A DNA stretch of 45,653 bases from positions 1 through 45,653 of the forward strand of contig CANRDO010000026.1 of the NCBI GenBank assembly GCA_947629385.1, given 5' to 3'. The translations under genes were made by a program, and so were the position numbers. Below are positions 8,768 to 17,593 of the stretch, piece by piece; the stretch's first letter is position 1, and each line of letters opens with the position of its first letter. The notes below the pieces were generated by a model. The model had not been told where the DNA came from and searched no databases. It saw only the letters and a program-made list of their open reading frames with translations. The stretch comes from an uncultured Lachnospiraceae bacterium (GTDB lineage Bacteria > Bacillota > Clostridia > Lachnospirales > Lachnospiraceae).

Positions 8768-9415
8768 ATGGATAACTACATTGAACTGACCGGCGTGCGC
8801 AAGTGCTTCGGGCGCGAGGAGATTCTGAAACGCCTGGATTTCTCTCTGGAGCGCGGAACAGTCTGCGGTATCGTCGGGAACAACGGCTCCGGAAAGACGG
8901 TGCTGATGAAGTGCATCTGCGGGTTTCTGCCTGTCACGGAGGGACTTGTGCGGGTGGGCGGAAGACTGATCGGGAAGGAAATCGATTTTCCGGAAAGCCT
9001 CGGAGTGATCATCGAGACGCCGGGGTTTCTGAGCAATCTGAGCGGAAGACGGAACCTGGAGATCCTCGCAGACCTGCGGGGAAAGGCAACGCGCGGACGG
9101 ATCACGGAGACGCTGCTGCGCGTGGGGCTTGATCCAGGATTGAAAAAGCCCGTGGCAAAATATTCACTCGGAATGAGGCAGAGGCTCGGCATCGCGCAGG
9201 CGATCATGGAGCAGCCGGAACTCCTCGTGCTCGACGAGCCGTTCAACGGGCTTGACCGGCATGGGGTGGAGGAGATCCGCAGCCTGCTTCTGCAGGAGAA
9301 GGAAAAGGGGCGGACGATCCTTCTGGCGAGCCACAACAGCGAGGATATCCGTATCCTCTGCGACCGCGTATTTGAGATGGACGCGGGAGTGATGAGCGAG
9401 GTGCAGACCGGATGA
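8768..9415 (+). CDS. ABC transporter ATP-binding protein
   Basis: A 215-residue ATPase with Walker A GNNGSGKT (37-44), signature YSLGMRQRL (132-140), Walker B LLVLDEP (152-158), D-loop GLD and switch histidine in LLASHN (H189). The YSLGMRQ form of the signature is usual in exporter ATPases of the drug and bacteriocin-immunity type. ATG 8768 follows GGGAGG by 6 bases; the longer open frame upstream is not supported. Its stop overlaps the start of the next gene (ATGA). It energises the two permeases before it. Export rather than import is inferred. Confidence 0.92.
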   Translation: MDNYIELTGVRKCFGREEILKRLDFSLERGTVCGIVGNNGSGKTVLMKCICGFLPVTEGLVRVGGRLIGKEIDFPESLGVIIETPGFLSNLSGRRNLEILADLRGKATRGRITETLLRVGLDPGLKKPVAKYSLGMRQRLGIAQAIMEQPELLVLDEPFNGLDRHGVEEIRSLLLQEKEKGRTILLASHNSEDIRILCDRVFEMDAGVMSEVQTG

Positions 9416-11385
9416 GGGAGAGAGCAATGCGCGAAGGCAGAAACGGAAAGAGAAAAAGGAACAGGAGAAGGATATTCCAGATGGTATTGATGTCGGCCAT
9501 TCTGGCCGGATCAACGGTGTTTGCTGCAGAGACGGACATGGGAACGACGGAAGCGTCCCGTGTCTATCTCGGTATTGACACAGCGCACGTCTATGAAAAT
9601 ATGGATAGCTCCTATTCGCAGGGCTATATTCCGAAGGTAGAGAACGGAACTGTGCATCTGGTTGTCCCTTTCCTTGCGAGCGGACCGCTCAAAAATGACT
9701 GCCTTGCCGTGGAGCTTGACCTGGGGGAGAACGCGCCCTTTGTGTACGCGAACTACCGCAAGGAGGTGAGGAAGTCAGAGTTTCATTCCGGAGAGACCCC
9801 GGATCCTGTGGAGACGTATCTGTTCTGCTGTGATATTGCGCTGGAGAGCAACAGAAGGAACGGCAAGTATCCGGTGACGGTAAGGGCGGTCGGCTATTCG
9901 GAGGCAGGATACCGCGCAGAGCTCACCAGCCGGATTTTTATCACGGTGGCGGACGGGAGAGATCCCGGGTCGGATCAGACGGAGGCGCCGGAGCCGGGGA
10001 CGCAGACGCCGCCGGGGCAGACCGATCCCGGAGAGCCGGACACAGAGGGACCGCCGCTCATCGTTCCGGATGATCCGGGCGGAGACAGCGGCTCTGCCGG
10101 GTCAGGTGATGAGGGCGGCGGGCAGGATCCCGGACAAAACGGAGGACAGAGTGGAGAAACAGATCCCGGAGGGTCGAAGCCGGGGGAGCCGGGCACGGAA
10201 GAACCGGGCATAGAGCAACCGCCGACAGAAGAACCGCCGGCGGAAGAACCGGGCACAGAAGAACCGCCGGCGGAAGAGCCGGGGACAGAGGAGCCGCTGA
10301 CCGAGGAGCCGGACACGGAGAAAACCTTGCCGAGTGATCTCGGAGCAGGCGGCGGGTATTCCGGCGGCGGATATGCGGGAGGCGGGGACACAGGCGGCAG
10401 CGTGGAGAGGGTTCATCGCCAACCGAAATTTCTTCTGCTCTCAGACAGTCTGGACGGCGAGCAGCTCACGGCCGGACAGGAGTATGCGTTTACGTCTGTG
10501 TTTCAGAATGCGACGGGGGACGAGCCGGTCTACAACATGAAGGTGACGCTGAAAACTGAGTCGGAGGCAATTGATTTCAGCTGCTCGTCTTTTTATTTCG
10601 GGAAAGTCCGGGCGCAGGAGACGGTTTCCCTGCCGACCTGCCTTTCGGTAAAGCCGAACGCGCAGGCCGGAAAAGCGGTAGTGCTGTTTGATTTTGACTA
10701 TGAGAACGATCAGGGCACTGCATATACGGCGACGGAGGAGGTGGAGCTGGATATCTACCAGCCGTCGCAGCTGGTGCTCGAGGGTTTCCGGCTGGCGCCG
10801 CAGCTGTACTCGACGGATACGGTTGACGGGAACTTTGCGGTGCACAATGCCGGGAAGGCGGCTGTCTACAATGTAAGGATCGATTTCGCCGGACAGGGAC
10901 TGTTTTCGATCGGAAGCGCTTTCGCCGGGAATCTTGAGGCGGGCGCGTCCTATGAGGGCGCGCTGCGGATTTATGTCGGCAATAAGACGATGAAGTCTCT
11001 GGGAGATACGGGGACAGCAAGCCTGGACGGCGCAGAAGAAGGAGATGCAGGAGCAGCGAGTTCGGACGACGCGGCAGCAGGAAACACGGGGAGTGCCGAC
11101 GAAAAATACGGGCAGACTACGGGCACCTTGACGCTGACCTACGAGGACGCGTATGGAGAGGTCTACACGCAGACGCAGGAGTTTGCCACAGAGATCCTGG
11201 AGCCGCAGGTGGTGAAGCTCTCCGTTGAGAAGCCGGAGGAGCAGACAAACCAGTGGCAGGCCGCTGTTCTTGTGCTGACCGGCGTCGTTTTTCTGCTGAT
11301 CCTTGCTTTCATGGGCTGGCGGCTTCGCAGGAGCAAAAGCGCGCTGGCAGATCTGCTCGCGGCGCAGAGAGACAGAAACGCATAG
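9412..11385 (+). CDS. Large exported surface protein with repeat linker and C-terminal anchor
   Basis: A 657-residue protein. A basic N-terminus (RNGKRKRNRRR) leads to a hydrophobic signal (about 23-38) ending FAAETD. A first folded region (about 40-180) is followed by a Pro/Glu/Gly/Thr-rich linker (about 185-330) of imperfect PAEEPGTEEP-type repeats, then beta-rich modules (about 340-620) with patterns such as FQNATGDEPVYNMKVTL and FAVHNAGKAAVYNVRIDF, similar to CARDB/COG1361 S-layer-like domains. A transmembrane helix (about 622-643) and a short basic tail end it. It overlaps the ATPase stop by four bases. COG1361-like proteins often sit beside ABC exporters. The precise role is unknown. 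Confidence 0.72.
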   Translation: MRERAMREGRNGKRKRNRRRIFQMVLMSAILAGSTVFAAETDMGTTEASRVYLGIDTAHVYENMDSSYSQGYIPKVENGTVHLVVPFLASGPLKNDCLAVELDLGENAPFVYANYRKEVRKSEFHSGETPDPVETYLFCCDIALESNRRNGKYPVTVRAVGYSEAGYRAELTSRIFITVADGRDPGSDQTEAPEPGTQTPPGQTDPGEPDTEGPPLIVPDDPGGDSGSAGSGDEGGGQDPGQNGGQSGETDPGGSKPGEPGTEEPGIEQPPTEEPPAEEPGTEEPPAEEPGTEEPLTEEPDTEKTLPSDLGAGGGYSGGGYAGGGDTGGSVERVHRQPKFLLLSDSLDGEQLTAGQEYAFTSVFQNATGDEPVYNMKVTLKTESEAIDFSCSSFYFGKVRAQETVSLPTCLSVKPNAQAGKAVVLFDFDYENDQGTAYTATEEVELDIYQPSQLVLEGFRLAPQLYSTDTVDGNFAVHNAGKAAVYNVRIDFAGQGLFSIGSAFAGNLEAGASYEGALRIYVGNKTMKSLGDTGTASLDGAEEGDAGAASSDDAAAGNTGSADEKYGQTTGTLTLTYEDAYGEVYTQTQEFATEILEPQVVKLSVEKPEEQTNQWQAAVLVLTGVVFLLILAFMGWRLRRSKSALADLLAAQRDRNA

Positions 11386-11486
11386 GATAATGATCGAACC
11401 GGTATAGGAGGCTGCGGCCGACCGGGAGTGTGAGCGCAGAAAGAGACTGAGAGCAATAGAAACGATGGAGAGAAAAGGGGAGGGAC

Positions 11487-12347
11487 ATGCCACGAAAAGA
11501 GAGCTATCTGAATTACATCAAACCGCTGCTTGTCGGGCTTTTCCTGCTTGCCGGCTGGCTTGCGGCGCAACTGTGGAAGGCGGATATGCGGGAGCAGGAG
11601 CTTTTTCGGATCGCTGTCACAGCGCCCTCTGCCCAGTCAGGGGCGTCTGCGCCTTCCGGTTCTTTCCTGCGCGCAGGGCGGTCCGGAGAATTTTCTGAAG
11701 CGGGTCTGGAGCAGATAGATTATCTGCCCGGACTTCGCAGGCGCTGGGCGATCTATTGCGCAGATGTGGAGCTTTGCATCGATAAATATCGTACGTCTGC
11801 ACAGTTGTATGGCGTCGAACTGTCCGAATATCCGTTGACGATCATAAAAAGTGCAGGAGAGCGGCAGACGGGGACGCGGCCTCTTTTGATCGCCGGAGAT
11901 GGTCTTTTTAACAGTTTGTCGGATGAATACGGAAATCTGATCTCCAAGCGGCAGGCGGAGATCCTGAGAGAACAGATCGGCTCATTGGCCGTATGCCTTG
12001 ATGTGCGGGGCGTTGCGGGCGCTGGGGAAGGTGTTCCGGCCGGCGGAGGAGAGGAAGACAGTCTGCCGGGAGGCGAAGGAACTGACAGATCGCAGGCCGC
12101 GGGCTTTCTGGGAATTGCCGGGGAGGACGGACTCTATATGGACGCTGACCTGATGAAGCGCTGGCTCGCGCAGCTGGAGCTCCCTTGTGAAATCCGGCGC
12201 GTCGAGCTGGAGATCCGGGGCGAAAGAAACCTGCAGAAAGCGCAGGAGAATCTGGAAAAGGCGGGATTGAGCGTAGAGCGGCTGGACAGCTCCTCTGACG
12301 CGCTTAACCCGTCGATTTTTTTTGTTCCATCCGGCGATCATTTCTGA
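11487..12347 (+). CDS. Membrane-anchored protein of unknown function
   Basis: A 286-residue protein with one N-terminal transmembrane helix (about 11-30) and an exterior domain. I recognise no family. GGGGAGGGAC precedes ATG 11487. Visible are a Ser/Ala-rich stalk (about 47-62), a region with CADVELCIDKY (two cysteines), a Gly/Glu-rich low-complexity stretch (about 175-205) and a C-terminal alpha/beta part (LELPCEIRRVELEIRG, then NLEKAGLSVERLD). It lies about 100 bases after the surface protein and before the RF3 promoter, so it is the last gene of the ABC/surface-protein block. It may be an accessory of that system; this rests on position only. Confidence 0.6.
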   Translation: MPRKESYLNYIKPLLVGLFLLAGWLAAQLWKADMREQELFRIAVTAPSAQSGASAPSGSFLRAGRSGEFSEAGLEQIDYLPGLRRRWAIYCADVELCIDKYRTSAQLYGVELSEYPLTIIKSAGERQTGTRPLLIAGDGLFNSLSDEYGNLISKRQAEILREQIGSLAVCLDVRGVAGAGEGVPAGGGEEDSLPGGEGTDRSQAAGFLGIAGEDGLYMDADLMKRWLAQLELPCEIRRVELEIRGERNLQKAQENLEKAGLSVERLDSSSDALNPSIFFVPSGDHF

Positions 12348-12349
12348 CG

Positions 12350-12378
12350 TTGACAGCGTTTCCCAGTCTTGGTAGAAT
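12350..12378 (+). promoter_or_regulatory. Consensus sigma-A promoter of prfC
   Basis: TTGACA (12350-12355), 17 bases, TAGAAT (12373-12378). It places the transcript start near 12385, which rules out the in-frame TTG at 12369 as translation start and supports GTG 12441. Confidence 0.8.
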
Positions 12379-12440
12379 ATGCGTTGGACTTAGAGAGACA
12401 AAGGATTTGCATAGAAGACGAGACAGTGGAGGGAATTGCT

Positions 12441-14027
12441 GTGGGTGATTTGAGGGAAGAGATCGGCAAGAGGAGGACGTTCGCGATCATCTCGCATCCG
12501 GACGCCGGCAAGACGACGCTGACGGAGAAGTTTCTGCTCTACGGCGGCGCGATCAATCTGGCGGGCTCGGTCAAGGGCAAGGCGACGGCGCGGCACGCGG
12601 TGTCGGACTGGATGGAGATTGAGAAGGAGAGAGGTATTTCGGTTACATCCTCCGTGCTGCAGTTTAATTACGGCGGGTACTGCATCAACATTCTGGACAC
12701 GCCGGGGCATCAGGATTTCTCGGAGGATACGTATCGCACGCTGATGGCGGCGGATTCCGCGGTCATGGTGATCGACGCGTCGAAGGGCGTCGAGGCGCAG
12801 ACGCGCAAACTGTTCAAGGTCTGCGTGATGCGGCATATCCCGATCTTTACGTTTATCAACAAGCTGGACCGCGACGCGAACGACACGTTCGAGCTGCTCG
12901 ACGATATCGAGAAGGAGCTGGGGATCGCGACCTGCCCGATCAACTGGCCGATCGGTTCCGGCAAAAATTTCAAGGGCGTGTACGAGCGCGCCTCCCGCAA
13001 GGTGACGACGTTCACCGACACGCAGAAGGGCACGAAAGCGGGCGTCGCCACGGAGATCGATGTGGACGCGCCGGAGCTCGAGGAGTTTATCGGGACGCAG
13101 AACAAGGAGACGCTGCTCGAGGAGATCGAGCTGCTCGACGGAGCCTCCGCGGAGTTTGACCAGGAGCTCGTCAGCCAGGGCAGGCTTTCGCCGGTGTTTT
13201 TCGGCTCGGCGCTGACGAATTTCGGTGTGGAGATCTTCCTGAAGCATTTCCTGCAGATGACGACGTCGCCGCTGCCCAGGATGGCGGACTGCGGCGTGAT
13301 CGATCCGATGGAGGAGGATTTCTCGGCGTTTGTCTTTAAGATTCAGGCGAACATGAACAAGGCGCATCGTGACCGTGTGGCTTTCATGCGCGTCTGCTCA
13401 GGCAAGTTTGACGCGGGCATGGAGGTCTATCATGTGCAGGGCGACCGCACGCAGCGTCTCTCTCAGCCGCAGCAGATGATGGCGCAGGAGCGGCACATCG
13501 TGCAGGAGGCGTACGCGGGGGACATCATCGGCGTCTTCGACCCTGGCATTTTTTCCATAGGAGATACGATCTGTATGCCGGGAAAGAAATTCGCCTACGA
13601 GGGCATCCCTACCTTCGCGCCGGAGCACTTCGCGCGCGTGCGGCAGCTGGACACGATGAAGCGCAAGCAGTTTGTCAAGGGGATCAACCAGATCGCGCAG
13701 GAGGGCGCGATCCAGATCTTCCAGGAGTTCAACACCGGTATGGAGGAGATCATCGTCGGCGTGGTCGGCGTGCTGCAGTTCGACGTGCTGAAATACCGCC
13801 TTGAGAACGAGTACAATGTGGATATCCGGCTGGATCCTCTCCCATATGAACACATCCGATGGATCGAGAACGAGGACATCGACCTGAATAAGATCGTCGG
13901 CACCTCGGATATGAAGAAGATCAAGGATCTCAGGGATCGTCCGCTCCTTCTGTTCGTCAACAGCTGGTCGGTCGGCATGGTACTCGAGCGGAACGAGGGG
14001 CTGAGGCTGTCGGAGTTCGGGCGCTAA
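12441..14027 (+). CDS. prfC: Peptide chain release factor 3
   Basis: A 528-residue translational GTPase that recycles RF1 and RF2 after termination. It has the P-loop SHPDAGKTT (18-26), the switch-I region with ERGISVTSSV, DTPGHQDFSEDTYR (G3) and NKLDRD (G4), then the RF3-specific beta-barrel domains. The length matches RF3 (about 527-534). GTG 12441 follows TGGAGGG at 7 bases and gives the normal RF3 start; the longer open frame begins before the promoter -10. It is an independent transcription unit. Sequences such as KATARHAVSDWMEIEKERG separate it from EF-G and TetM-like proteins. Confidence 0.96.
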   Translation: MGDLREEIGKRRTFAIISHPDAGKTTLTEKFLLYGGAINLAGSVKGKATARHAVSDWMEIEKERGISVTSSVLQFNYGGYCINILDTPGHQDFSEDTYRTLMAADSAVMVIDASKGVEAQTRKLFKVCVMRHIPIFTFINKLDRDANDTFELLDDIEKELGIATCPINWPIGSGKNFKGVYERASRKVTTFTDTQKGTKAGVATEIDVDAPELEEFIGTQNKETLLEEIELLDGASAEFDQELVSQGRLSPVFFGSALTNFGVEIFLKHFLQMTTSPLPRMADCGVIDPMEEDFSAFVFKIQANMNKAHRDRVAFMRVCSGKFDAGMEVYHVQGDRTQRLSQPQQMMAQERHIVQEAYAGDIIGVFDPGIFSIGDTICMPGKKFAYEGIPTFAPEHFARVRQLDTMKRKQFVKGINQIAQEGAIQIFQEFNTGMEEIIVGVVGVLQFDVLKYRLENEYNVDIRLDPLPYEHIRWIENEDIDLNKIVGTSDMKKIKDLRDRPLLLFVNSWSVGMVLERNEGLRLSEFGR

Positions 14028-14063
14028 TCATAGCAACAATATGTGGCTATTTTGATTTTGCGC

Positions 14064-14092
14064 TTGAAAAAATGCGTGCTAATCTATATAAT
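14064..14092 (+). promoter_or_regulatory. Promoter of the decayed gene
   Basis: TTGAAA (14064-14069), 17 bases, TATAAT (14087-14092). A near-consensus sigma-A promoter that survives upstream of a gene no longer able to make its full product. Confidence 0.65.
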
Positions 14093-14192
14093 ATAACTAT
14101 AACAGAAAGACTGTGCGACGTGTTTTCGATGGGGCAGAGAAAATACAGAATAAATGCAGCATTTGTCAGAAAATGGAAATGTGTCACTGTAG

Positions 14193-14964
14193 GATATAGG
14201 CATACAGTGGCATCCTGCTTTTTGCGCGGCGGCGGAGCTGGAGCTGTCTTCCAATCGGCCGATGCTGGATTTCCAGCGTGAGTATAATTTGAGCAAGAAG
14301 CCTTTGCAGATCGACCTGCTTGTGGTTAAAAAGCGGAAATGACTTTTTTAAGACGATCGGTTATGCATGCATTTATAAAAGTCTCGGAGAAAAGACAGAT
14401 CAAGTGCCTATCAGTCAGCTGACAGTATCCCTTTTCCGGGAGAGTTACCCGAGGGAAATGTTCCGCAGCCTGAAGGAATATGGGCTTGAGATTAAAGAGA
14501 AATACAAAGGAATATATTACATAGAAAGGCTTTTCATCCCGGCGCAGGTCGTTGTGACAGGGGAGTTGGAGGGGCGAAGGCACCGGAGCCTGAAAATACT
14601 TTCCCGGAATGTAATGTCGGAAGATGTCCGTGGATTCATTGAGGACGCGCAGAAGCTTACCGGGCAGGGGGAGCGTGCGAATGTAGATGCTGTCCTGCAG
14701 GTGAGCGTGTCGGCAAATAACGAGTTATATAAAGAGATGAGGAGGTCATCAAGTATGTGTGAAGCGCTGAGACAACTGATGTGGGATGATATACAGGCCG
14801 AAGTACAAAAGGGGAGACAGGAGGGTATGCTGAGACGTTCCAGAGAGACGGCGTATGAGCTCTGCGACATGGGACTGCCCGTAGAGCAGATTGCGAAAGC
14901 AGTCAAAGTCAGTATAGAAACTGTGCAGGAGTGGTTTGCTGAGCGACCGGTTCCGACCGCTTAA
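14193..14964 (+). pseudogene. Decayed PD-(D/E)XK/Rpn-like transposase-family gene
   Basis: The first frame (14193-14342) reads GIQWHPAF, then LDFQREYNLSKKPLQIDLL and VVKKRK before TGA at 14340; it has no start codon and a stop just before 14193. The second frame (14338-14964) continues with NDFFKTIGYACIYKSLGEK through to an SSMCEALRQLMWDD region and a C-terminal helix-turn-helix-like tail (LPVEQIAKAVKVSIETVQEW). From memory, this is the Lachnospiraceae protein family related to Rpn/PD-(D/E)XK transposases, in which about 35-40 residues normally separate the two parts. The gene therefore shows a lost start, an internal deletion and a frameshift. The 3' frame alone could encode about 208-214 residues from GTG 14320, but without the catalytic N-terminus. 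Confidence 0.7.
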
Positions 14965-15012
14965 ATGTTACGGAAATTCTGAGGAATATCAGTGAAAGAA
15001 AGTATCGAGGCG

Positions 15013-15048
15013 ATTCCCTTACCACCGGGAGGTGGCAAGGGATTTTTG
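15013..15048 (+). terminator. Rho-independent terminator
   Basis: Stem ATTCCCTTACCACC / GGTGGCAAGGGAT around the loop ggga, followed by TTTTTGCTT. It separates the decayed gene from the asp23 operon. Confidence 0.85.
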
Positions 15049-15093
15049 CTTATAGTGCGTGGGCGTGACAATTACACTATTTGTGAAAACGTC

Positions 15094-15122
15094 TTGCAAA
15101 CTCTGCCCGTTTTCTGTATAAT
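15094..15122 (+). promoter_or_regulatory. Promoter of the asp23-nusB operon
   Basis: TTGCAA (15094-15099), 17 bases, TATAAT (15117-15122). It lies about 68 bases before asp23 and is probably the main promoter for the long housekeeping operon. Confidence 0.75.
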
Positions 15123-15189
15123 AAATTCTAAAATATAATGAATCAATACACTCACGCGGATTTGTAATTTTGGTAAGGAGGCTGTCGCT

Positions 15190-15582
15190 ATGGAAGCAAC
15201 TATGGAAAATACAGAACTTCACACGCATAAGCTGGAGAATGAGGAGCAGTTCGGAGAGGTACGCATCGCGGATGAGGTGGTCGCGATCATCGCGGGGCTG
15301 GCGGCTTCAGAGGTCGACGGCGTCGCCTCAATGGCCGGCAATGTCACGAGGGATCTGATCGAGAAGCTCGGTATGAAGAGCCTGTCGAAGGGCGTGAAGA
15401 TCACGATGGATGAGAAAACCGTCCATGTGGCGCTCGCGATCAATATCCAGTACGGTTACAATGTGCCGGCGACCTGTTCCAAGATACAGGAGAAGGTCAA
15501 GACAGCAATTGAGACGATGACGGGACTTGAGGTTGCAGAGGTAAATATCAAGATCGTCAACGTCGCGATGGATAAGAAATAA
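15190..15582 (+). CDS. Asp23/Gls24-family envelope stress protein
   Basis: A 130-residue cytoplasmic protein of the Asp23/Gls24 family (YqhY in Bacillus). It has GEVRIADEVVAIIAGLAA, EVDGVASMAGN, HVALAINIQYGYNVP and a C-terminal VAEVNIKIVNV, the usual core. Asp23 proteins line the membrane and are linked to cell-envelope homeostasis; YqhY is linked to lipid synthesis control. AAGGAGG precedes ATG 15190 by 8 bases. It is the first gene of the operon and sits just before nusB, the classic arrangement in Firmicutes. Confidence 0.92.
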   Translation: MEATMENTELHTHKLENEEQFGEVRIADEVVAIIAGLAASEVDGVASMAGNVTRDLIEKLGMKSLSKGVKITMDEKTVHVALAINIQYGYNVPATCSKIQEKVKTAIETMTGLEVAEVNIKIVNVAMDKK

Positions 15583-15604
15583 AAGACCAGCGGAGAAGTG
15601 AACG

Positions 15605-16048
15605 ATGAAGAGAAGCGAGATCAGGGAACATATATTCAGGCTTGTGTTCTGCGGGGATTTTCATCCGAGCGAGGAGATTCCGGAGCAGGTGCGGATCTAT
15701 TTCAAGGAGTTCACTGAAGAGGCGGCAAAGGAGCAGATGCGGATTTATTTCGAGGAGCTCCCCGAGGCAACGGAGGAGGAGCAGGGTTACATTGCGGAGA
15801 AAGTCGGCCTGATCAAGGAGAAGATCCCTGAGATTGACAGCAGAATCAACGAAGTGGCGCAGGGCTGGAAGACGCAGCGCATGGGAAAGGCCGAGCTGGC
15901 AATCCTCCGTCTGGCGGTCTATGAGATGCTGTTCGACGAGGATGTACCGCTGAAAGTTGCGATCAATGAGGCGGTGGAGCTTGCCAAGAAATATGGAGGG
16001 GATGATTCTCCGTCGTTTGTGAACGGGATTCTGGCGAAGCTCGCCTGA
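15605..16048 (+). CDS. nusB: Transcription antitermination factor NusB
   Basis: A 147-residue all-helical RNA-binding protein that joins NusE (S10) on boxA in rRNA antitermination. It begins [15 protein letters not shown] and contains [38 protein letters not shown] and [10 protein letters not shown], all standard NusB signatures. The region at about 20-45 has an unusual near-repeat ([12 protein letters not shown], then [12 protein letters not shown]). It is 22 bases after asp23 and 2 bases before xseA. Confidence 0.95.
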   Translation: MKRSEIREHIFRLVFCGDFHPSEEIPEQVRIYFKEFTEEAAKEQMRIYFEELPEATEEEQGYIAEKVGLIKEKIPEIDSRINEVAQGWKTQRMGKAELAILRLAVYEMLFDEDVPLKVAINEAVELAKKYGGDDSPSFVNGILAKLA

Positions 16049-16050
16049 AT

Positions 16051-17262
16051 ATGATTATGCAGAAAGTATATTCGGTCAGTCAGATCAATCAGTATATCAA
16101 AAATATGTTTACGCAGGATTTCCTGCTGAATCGGGTCAGCGTTCAGGGCGAGGTGTCAAACTGCAAATACCACAGCTCGGGACACATTTATTTTTCGCTC
16201 AAGGATGCGGCCGGGACGATTGCGTGCGTGATGTTTGCCAGTGCCAGAAGGGGACTGGCTTTTCAACTATCTAACGGGCAGCAGGTGATCGTGGACGGGA
16301 GCGTGAACGTTTATGAGCGGGACGGCAAATACCAGCTGTACGCGAGCCGGATCCGGCAGGACGGGGCCGGGGCGCTCTATGAGCGTTTTCTGGCGCTGAA
16401 GCGGGAGCTTGAGGAGATGGGCATGTTTGCCCCGGAATACAAGAAGCCGATTCCGAAATACGTGCGCAGGCTCGGCGTTGTGACGGCGCCTACAGGGGCT
16501 GCGGTCCGCGATATCATCACGGTCTCCCAAAGACGCAGTCCCGGAATTCAGATCATTCTCTATCCGGCGCAGGTACAGGGCGAAGGAGCGGCCGAGAGCG
16601 TGGCGGAGGGTCTTCGCGTGTTGGACGGACAGAATGTGGACGTCATCATTGTCGGGCGCGGCGGGGGCTCGATCGAGGATCTGTGGGCGTTCAATGAGGA
16701 GATCGTCGCCCGGGCGATCTTTGCGTGTAAGACGCCGGTGATCTCGGCGGTCGGCCATGAGACAGACACGACGATCGCGGATTTTGTGGCAGATCTGCGT
16801 GCACCGACTCCTTCGGCCGCGGCCGAGCTTGCGGTCGCGGATGCGGGGGCGTTTTACCAGCAGCTGTTGGATGTGCAGGCAGGATTTGGACGCTTGATGC
16901 GCCAGAGGATCGGGGAGCAGCGGGGACGCATGGAGAATCTGCAGATGCGTCTGCGCTACATGAGCCCGCAGCAGAGGGTGCTTGATCAGCGGCAGAGAGC
17001 TGCGGATCTGGACGAGCGGCTGCGCCGGGGGATACAGGAAAGCCTGAAGGACAGGAAGCGCCGGATGGCTCTTGGCATCGAGCGGCTGCGCGGACTGTCG
17101 CCGCTTGAGAAGCTGGCGCAGGGTTATGCCTGTGTGACGGACGAGGAAGGGAAACGCATCTCCTCGATCAGCCAGGTACAGGCGGGGGATCAGCTGGAGG
17201 CTTATGTTGCGGACGGAAAGATAACTTCAAGGGTGGTTTCGGCAGAAAAACTGACGATATAA
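16051..17262 (+). CDS. xseA: Exodeoxyribonuclease VII large subunit
   Basis: A 403-residue catalytic subunit of exonuclease VII, which cuts single-stranded DNA from both ends to short oligonucleotides. It starts with an OB-fold domain (VYSVSQINQYIKNMF, then SVQGEVSNCKYHSSGHIYF), continues with the catalytic region (VVTAPTGAAVRDI, IIVGRGGGSIEDLWAFN, ISAVGHETDTT, RAPTPSAAAELAV) and a long coiled-coil region (about 285-360). Start ATG 16051 or 16057; no strong ribosome site separates them, and coupling to nusB, which stops 2 bases before, is likely. Confidence 0.96.
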   Translation: MIMQKVYSVSQINQYIKNMFTQDFLLNRVSVQGEVSNCKYHSSGHIYFSLKDAAGTIACVMFASARRGLAFQLSNGQQVIVDGSVNVYERDGKYQLYASRIRQDGAGALYERFLALKRELEEMGMFAPEYKKPIPKYVRRLGVVTAPTGAAVRDIITVSQRRSPGIQIILYPAQVQGEGAAESVAEGLRVLDGQNVDVIIVGRGGGSIEDLWAFNEEIVARAIFACKTPVISAVGHETDTTIADFVADLRAPTPSAAAELAVADAGAFYQQLLDVQAGFGRLMRQRIGEQRGRMENLQMRLRYMSPQQRVLDQRQRAADLDERLRRGIQESLKDRKRRMALGIERLRGLSPLEKLAQGYACVTDEEGKRISSISQVQAGDQLEAYVADGKITSRVVSAEKLTI

Positions 17263-17284
17263 AGACGTGGAGGGAGCGACTGCG

Positions 17285-17593
17285 ATGGACAGTTTCAGAA
17301 AATGGTTGGAAGAGCAGGGCGCAGGCCCGGAGTTCGTAGCGGAGTACGACCGCCTGTATGCTCAGTACGAGGCGGCGCAGGAAGCCGCCGCACATGAGAC
17401 GACGATCGAGGAGTCGTTTGCCCTCCTCGACGAGATGCTGAAGAAGCTGGAGGACAGCAGTCTTCCGCTGGAGAAGGCCTTGGAGCTGTATCAGCAGGGG
17501 ACAAGGCTTCTGGCAAAGTGCAACGAAAAAATCGACAGAGTGGAAAAACAGATCCTGGTGGTAAACGGAGAGGGTGAGCTGAGTGAATTTTGA
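17285..17593 (+). CDS. xseB: Exodeoxyribonuclease VII small subunit
   Basis: A 102-residue helical partner of XseA. The core is TIEESFALLDEMLKKLED, then SLPLEKALELYQQG and KCNEKIDRVEKQI, the family pattern. It is longer than the usual 60-80 residues owing to an N-terminal extension (FRKWLEEQGAGPEFVAEYD). ATG 17285 follows GGAGGGAG; a GTG at 17267 is in frame but lies on that site. Its 3' end overlaps ispA by 11 bases. Confidence 0.92.
   Translation: MDSFRKWLEEQGAGPEFVAEYDRLYAQYEAAQEAAAHETTIEESFALLDEMLKKLEDSSLPLEKALELYQQGTRLLAKCNEKIDRVEKQILVVNGEGELSEF

Noticed and set aside
10180..10330. CRISPR-like or tandem repeat array
   Set aside because: The repetition encodes a PAEEPGTEEP-type linker in frame within the surface protein; repeats are short, imperfect and have no spacers.
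12390..13367. Long minus-strand open frame across prfC
   Set aside because: Opposite a gene with all RF3 motifs; its sequence is Arg/Leu/Asp-rich without domains, typical of a shadow frame.
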